This document shows, piece after piece, positions 60,052 through 64,000 of a DNA stretch of 64,000 nt. The stretch's first letter is position 1. Each line of letters starts with the position of its first letter. The notes under the pieces are model-generated. The model saw only the letters and a list, made by a program, of their open reading frames with translations. It had not been told where the DNA came from and ran no database searches. Source of the stretch: Gnetum montanum (Eukaryota; Streptophyta; Gnetopsida; Gnetales; Gnetaceae); the NCBI GenBank assembly GCA_015680685.1, contig MNCI01011128.1, forward strand, positions 556,837-620,836, given 5' to 3'. The position numbers and the translations under genes were made by a program.

Positions 60052-60700
60052 AAACTTACCTTTTGGCTGCAGTTTCACCTCCTTTAGTCCTCAAGTGGTT
60101 GGTCTACATCAACCTCGATATGACAAGCATTAACTCTAGTAGTTTCAATAAGCTTCAGGAGACATGTAGTGACACATGAAATTTGATCAATTTTTTTAAG
60201 CGTAGGCTAGGCAATGTGATGCGAGTGTCAACTCATTACATCAATGTCTCCTACCTTAGTCAAATTTGCATTAACATCATAAATCTACACTTCAACTTCT
60301 AATTTCCAAAACTAAACTCCAATCAACTCCACTTGACTTTCAATGTTAGTTTTGGAAACCCTAAGCCTATAAATAATTTGGGGGCTAATTTCTTGAGATT
60401 TAGAGTACTTTTTAAAATTTTGAAAGATCTAGAGCACCAACAGCTACATCCACATGTCACTTGCATGCTTCATAATCATCTCATTGTAACCTGTAGTCTA
60501 TGAGCTTAATCCTAGTGCTAATTTACTTGCAGCATATATTGATGTCATCATCAACATCACTTGGACTAATATTAGCATCACGCAAGTACCAACATCAAAG
60601 CGTCACTTGCACCAATGCTAGCGTCACTTGCACTAATGTTAGCCATTTTTCAATGCAGGTGTTACTTGCAAGACAATTCATAAAAACAACCTTGTTTTGA
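60052..60700 (+). repeat. LTR-like repeat of the second family, copy C, right part
   Basis: Continues the repeat interrupted at 58605. It holds TATA box tataaata (60368-60375). At 60565-60645 a 20-base word 'agcgtcacttgcaccaatgc' and near copies are reiterated. Confidence 0.45.
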
Positions 60701-61097
60701 TCCTAGTTTAACTCCAATCAGGATTGAAGGATTCTTCATCCATATCTACACATACAAAGATCATATTTTGTCATTAAAATCCTTACTTTGCTCATAAAAT
60801 GAGTTTCTATTGTTTGTTTTATTCCAATTTTTTATTCTCCCACCATTATAGAACTTGGCCCTTCCTAGTTTGCAAACTCTATTCATCTATCTAATTTAGC
60901 ATTTCATTTTTTGAGAAGGAAATTTAAATCCTTTTCTCTCACATCTAGTTTTCCATTTCTTAGTAGTTTTATGATTGTTTACTCATATCCATTACTTAGA
61001 ATTATTTTAGATAGCTCATATTACCTTAGTTTTTTAACATTAATTCCACCATCACTCAATCATTCCCTTATTGATTCATAGTTGTTGCTTTATTGAG
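60701..61097. other. AT-rich DNA, nothing recognised
   Basis: No ORF, repeat partner or RNA gene seen. Confidence 0.5.
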
Positions 61098-61760
61098 GGT
61101 TAGAGCATTTCAAAGATTGTTTATGACCACATCTTATTCATAGAGGTGTTCTTGTAGGGTTGTGAAAGAACAATTTTGTAGAAATAGTTTCGATACTTCC
61201 AAAATGCTTGAACTTTAAATATTTTTAAAAACATATTTTATAACTAAAACTTTTTACTTACATCACTGAGACCCCTTGGATCTATCAAATTAGTTACAAA
61301 GTTATATTTGACTATATGTTATGAAAGTAAATATTGTTAACAAAAATATTTCGAGTTCCAACATATACACATCCCTGACCCCAATCATTCCTTTTACAAT
61401 TTTTTTTAAAATTTGTAACTCAACACTACCAGTGAAATTAGATCTATTGAGAGTTACATTATTCCAAAGACCGTTTATGACCACAAATTAGATACTTAAC
61501 ATCTAAGTTGTGGAGGTGTTCTTATAAGATTGTGAAAGAACAATTCTACAAAAAAAGTTTTAATACTCCCAAAATGCTTGGATTTCAAATATTTAAAAAG
61601 CCATATTTCAAAATTGAAATTTTTGACTTCCATCACCAAGACTCTTTGGATCTATCGAATTAGTTATAAAGTTCTAATTTAACTATATGTTGTGAAAGTA
61701 AATATTATTAATAAAAATGTTTTAGGTTCTCAAAGATTCATTCCCATCATTTCTTTTATG
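61098..61760. repeat. Two-copy tandem duplication, unit about 370 bp
   Basis: Phrases 'ggaggtgttctt', 'tgtgaaagaacaatt', 'cccaaaatgcttg', 'cttggatctatc' and 'gaaagtaaatatt' occur in the first copy and again 370 bases later (for example 61313 and 61684). The copies have diverged by many substitutions. Confidence 0.75.
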
Positions 61761-62469
61761 ATTTTTTAAAAATTTATAGGAATGGGTAGGGGGGTGGGGG
61801 GTGGATGTTCGAACCTCGAATGTAATATATGTATACCTAAAATATATAGTAGGATGGTGTTGGAAACTTGAAATAATTGTAATATATCACAAACTTATCT
61901 CATAATATAGCTAACACTGCCCATTAGAATTAAACCCATGACTTGGAGCTTTCAAATCAAAATGAAATCACTCATCCCTCCTCTATTTCTCTACCACTTA
62001 CCCAATTTAGTTTTATCCTCTCGGTTAAGTTTGTTGTGTCTTTGTTTGTTCATGGCATTTTTCAGCATTATTTATGCTAGAGATTTATTTCTCAAATATA
62101 TATTTCGTATATATGATTAATTTTAAAGTATGACAATATTTCATACTATTAAACATTGGAAATATTACTTGTTGGGAAGTAAATTTTTTCTTTTGACTAA
62201 TTACAAGGCATTATAATTCTTGCAGTCACAAAAGAAGTTAAATGTCATACAAAATGAGAAGAGTAGCTCCAAGAATTCCACTTTTTACTAAAGTATAGAA
62301 GTAGAAAAATAATGTTGTAGAAGATACTATTTCTAGGATACATATGGTGAATCACATGTGTACATAGGACTTGAGACCTTACTTCTTTGTATTCAGATAA
62401 TGCTGATTTTTCTAATTTTGGTGAGATTTAAAAAGATTTTAACGCTTCAATACTTAATAGAGTGGATAG
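61761..62469. other. Non-coding DNA with a G-rich run
   Basis: G tracts at 61784-61804 (gggta, then two runs of six G). No coding region supported. Confidence 0.4.
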
Positions 62470-62664
62470 GTGGAGAGACAATCATCTACAACATGGAATT
62501 CTCTTCTCTTCAAGAATGGTAAGGTATGTATACCAAACTATGATTTCAAGCAAAATATTTTGCATGAGAAGCATACTTGTGATAAGGTTGAACATATAAG
62601 ACCAACCAAGACCTATAAGCTTGTTGCAAAAATTATGGTTGATTGCTATATACTTTTTCCATAA
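62470..62664 (+). pseudogene. Ty3 integrase zinc-binding fragment
   Basis: LLFKNGKVCIPNYDFKQNIL then HEKH and a TYKLVAKIMVDCYILFP end: the order of the N-terminal HHCC region of Ty3 integrases (a short lead, an HxxxH region, then a tyrosine-lysine helix and a terminal Trp/Phe-Pro). The two Cys that complete the finger lie beyond the TAA at 62662. No other domains flank it, so it is an isolated fragment. It is not closely like the integrase at 24456. Confidence 0.5.
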
Positions 62665-63860
62665 AAAATAACATATTTTCCATTTAATTTGTTTTTGAAC
62701 TTAGTTAAAATCTCTCTTAGACATTTCTCGTTTAATCATTGTTGTGCAATGGGTATGTTTTGAGGATACCAATCACTATATACAGAGATGTTAATTTATT
62801 TTACATTTGGCTACACCTTTTCCATAAAAAACATTAGACTAATCTATAGAACATGATCGATCATTCTGTTAGGGATAGCAGTGAGATACAAATAAAGATG
62901 CATGGAAAAGAGGATAAATGAAAAACTTTGCAAGCTAGATCGATCATAACTATATTTAAGGATAATATTTCTTACAACTGTAGGCAATGAAATCAAACCC
63001 AAATCCAAGGAACTGAACAGGTTGCAAGGAACATATGATAGTCTTCTCATGATATTACAATGATGCATTGGCATGGTGCCAATGCTATTTCAATGAAAAC
63101 CCAAAAGTAGTGAAGAAGCTTTTCACCAAAAATAGAAAATAAAGAACTATCTAAACCTATTCACATGAGAACCTTTGCTTAAATTAGCAAATTGTATAAC
63201 ATTCGGTTAGAGTTATATTACAAACACATTTAAAAATCAACTACATATCTCTCTTCAAATAAACATTTTGATGCAAAATTCCACCAAACTGTGCCAAATA
63301 CAAAGAAATTGAAGCAATGAAGAAGAGCTGAATAGAGGTATAGTAGAATTTCCATGGAAGGATTGCCTATCATTTCACAAGTGAACCTAGATTATATACG
63401 GAAACATTGGAAAAATTTACTGGGGCTAAGATGCGACACATGATCTCAGAGCAATCTTAATTGGAAATGCTTTTGGTTTCATGTTGCCACATCTATTTTT
63501 TAACCTACCTAGTTTTTAGCATACATCTTGCAAACTTTTCCAAAGTTGAAGTCCTTATAAAACTAGAGATACAACCTTTCCACCACATAAATACTACTTC
63601 TGATGATCATCGGGAAACTTAGGAGTGAGATGCCTTAGAAATATATGTGGCAAGTTGCCTCAAAAGCTTGCAATTGATGCACAATGTATGCATTTTTTAT
63701 TTTCATTTTTCACAAAGGTTGTATGCATTATAAAATTTCAAAAGCGTCTCAAAGTAAATATATAATAAATGAATGTATCATTCAACACTAAGTATCTGGA
63801 ATTAAAAATATTATTATATGTTTATTACATCCAAAATGTAATTTTATAACGTTCTTGTAC
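62665..63860. other. AT-rich DNA, possibly intronic
   Basis: No feature recognised. If the exon proposed at 63861-64000 is real, part of this stretch is its downstream intron. Confidence 0.35.
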
Positions 63861-64000
63861 CTTCTGAATCAATGGGTACGCAGACTTTGGCTTCCCGTTC
63901 ACGACTGAACGCCTTCTAGAGGGCCTGCTCCAATGTTGGATGAGATGAGCGATGCCACGTTTTTCATCGGATGGAACGTCAGCCCCACCTCTTGTAGATG
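63861..64000 (-). CDS. Possible exon of a gene lying beyond the right edge
   Basis: On the minus strand one frame is open across the whole 140 bases and reads DVPSDEKRGIAHLIQHWS then RPSRRRSVVNGKPK and SAYPLIQK. It is followed by a consistent donor, AAG|GTACAAG, with the intron starting at 63860. This stretch is markedly richer in CG dinucleotides than the retroelement DNA, as expected of unmethylated or selected sequence. I do not recognise the protein. The alternative is chance openness; the other two minus-strand frames do contain stops. Confidence 0.4.

Noticed and set aside
1-64000. tRNA, rRNA, riboswitch or bacterial operon features
   Set aside because: I found no cloverleaf with the conserved B-box, no rRNA core sequence and no prokaryotic gene organisation; I cannot run a covariance search to exclude weak candidates.

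Overview
Plant nuclear DNA: AT-rich, CpG-poor, and almost wholly built of old, nested, decayed retroelements around one intact-looking spliced gene. No bacterial organisation is present. The size, age and nesting of the elements suggest a large-genome seed plant, possibly a gymnosperm; this is inference and nothing in the window proves it.

Left part (1-11950). A Ty1/copia retrotransposon (1430-11945) has LTRs, a primer site, a polypurine tract and near-matching 5-bp flanks. Its polyprotein stays in one frame from 1694 to about 5540 and is broken only by stop codons. Its RNase H region is split by an endogenous caulimovirid-like pararetrovirus (about 5542-11403: movement protein, coat region with zinc knuckle, protease, RT, RNase H, no integrase seen). 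The viral copy is bounded by about 230-bp direct repeats, with a decayed tRNA-Met primer site just after the left repeat, so it is laid out like an LTR element.

Gene island (about 12200-15910). Four exons (13208-15868, + strand) encode a 601-residue MS1/MMD1-type protein with a C-terminal C4HC3 PHD finger. A TATA box lies at 12574, a short upstream ORF at 12708 and a possible poly(A) signal at 15907.

Middle and right part (18670-57600). One Ty3/gypsy family (OTA/Athila-Tat-like by its protease and RT motifs) accounts for most of the DNA: a nearly complete minus-strand element (about 18671-38542); inside its gag, a pol-deleted relative (29918-36803); a second pol-less relative on the plus strand (42337-48830, perfect TSD, containing a 919-base N gap); a solo LTR (51192-52081, perfect TSD); a partial LTR (about 53787-54318); and a truncated minus-strand copy (54319 to about 57600). 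The family has an unusual gag Cys/His motif, a long extra ORF after integrase, and LTR promoters preceded by palindromes, in one case a regular array of GATATC palindromes.

Right end (57600-64000). Diverged LTR-like repeats of a second family hold a foldback element with very long inverted arms (58606-60046, 5-bp TSD). Further right are a 370-bp tandem duplication, a Ty3 integrase fragment and, at the extreme edge on the minus strand, a CpG-rich 140-bp open stretch that may be an exon of a gene lying beyond the window.
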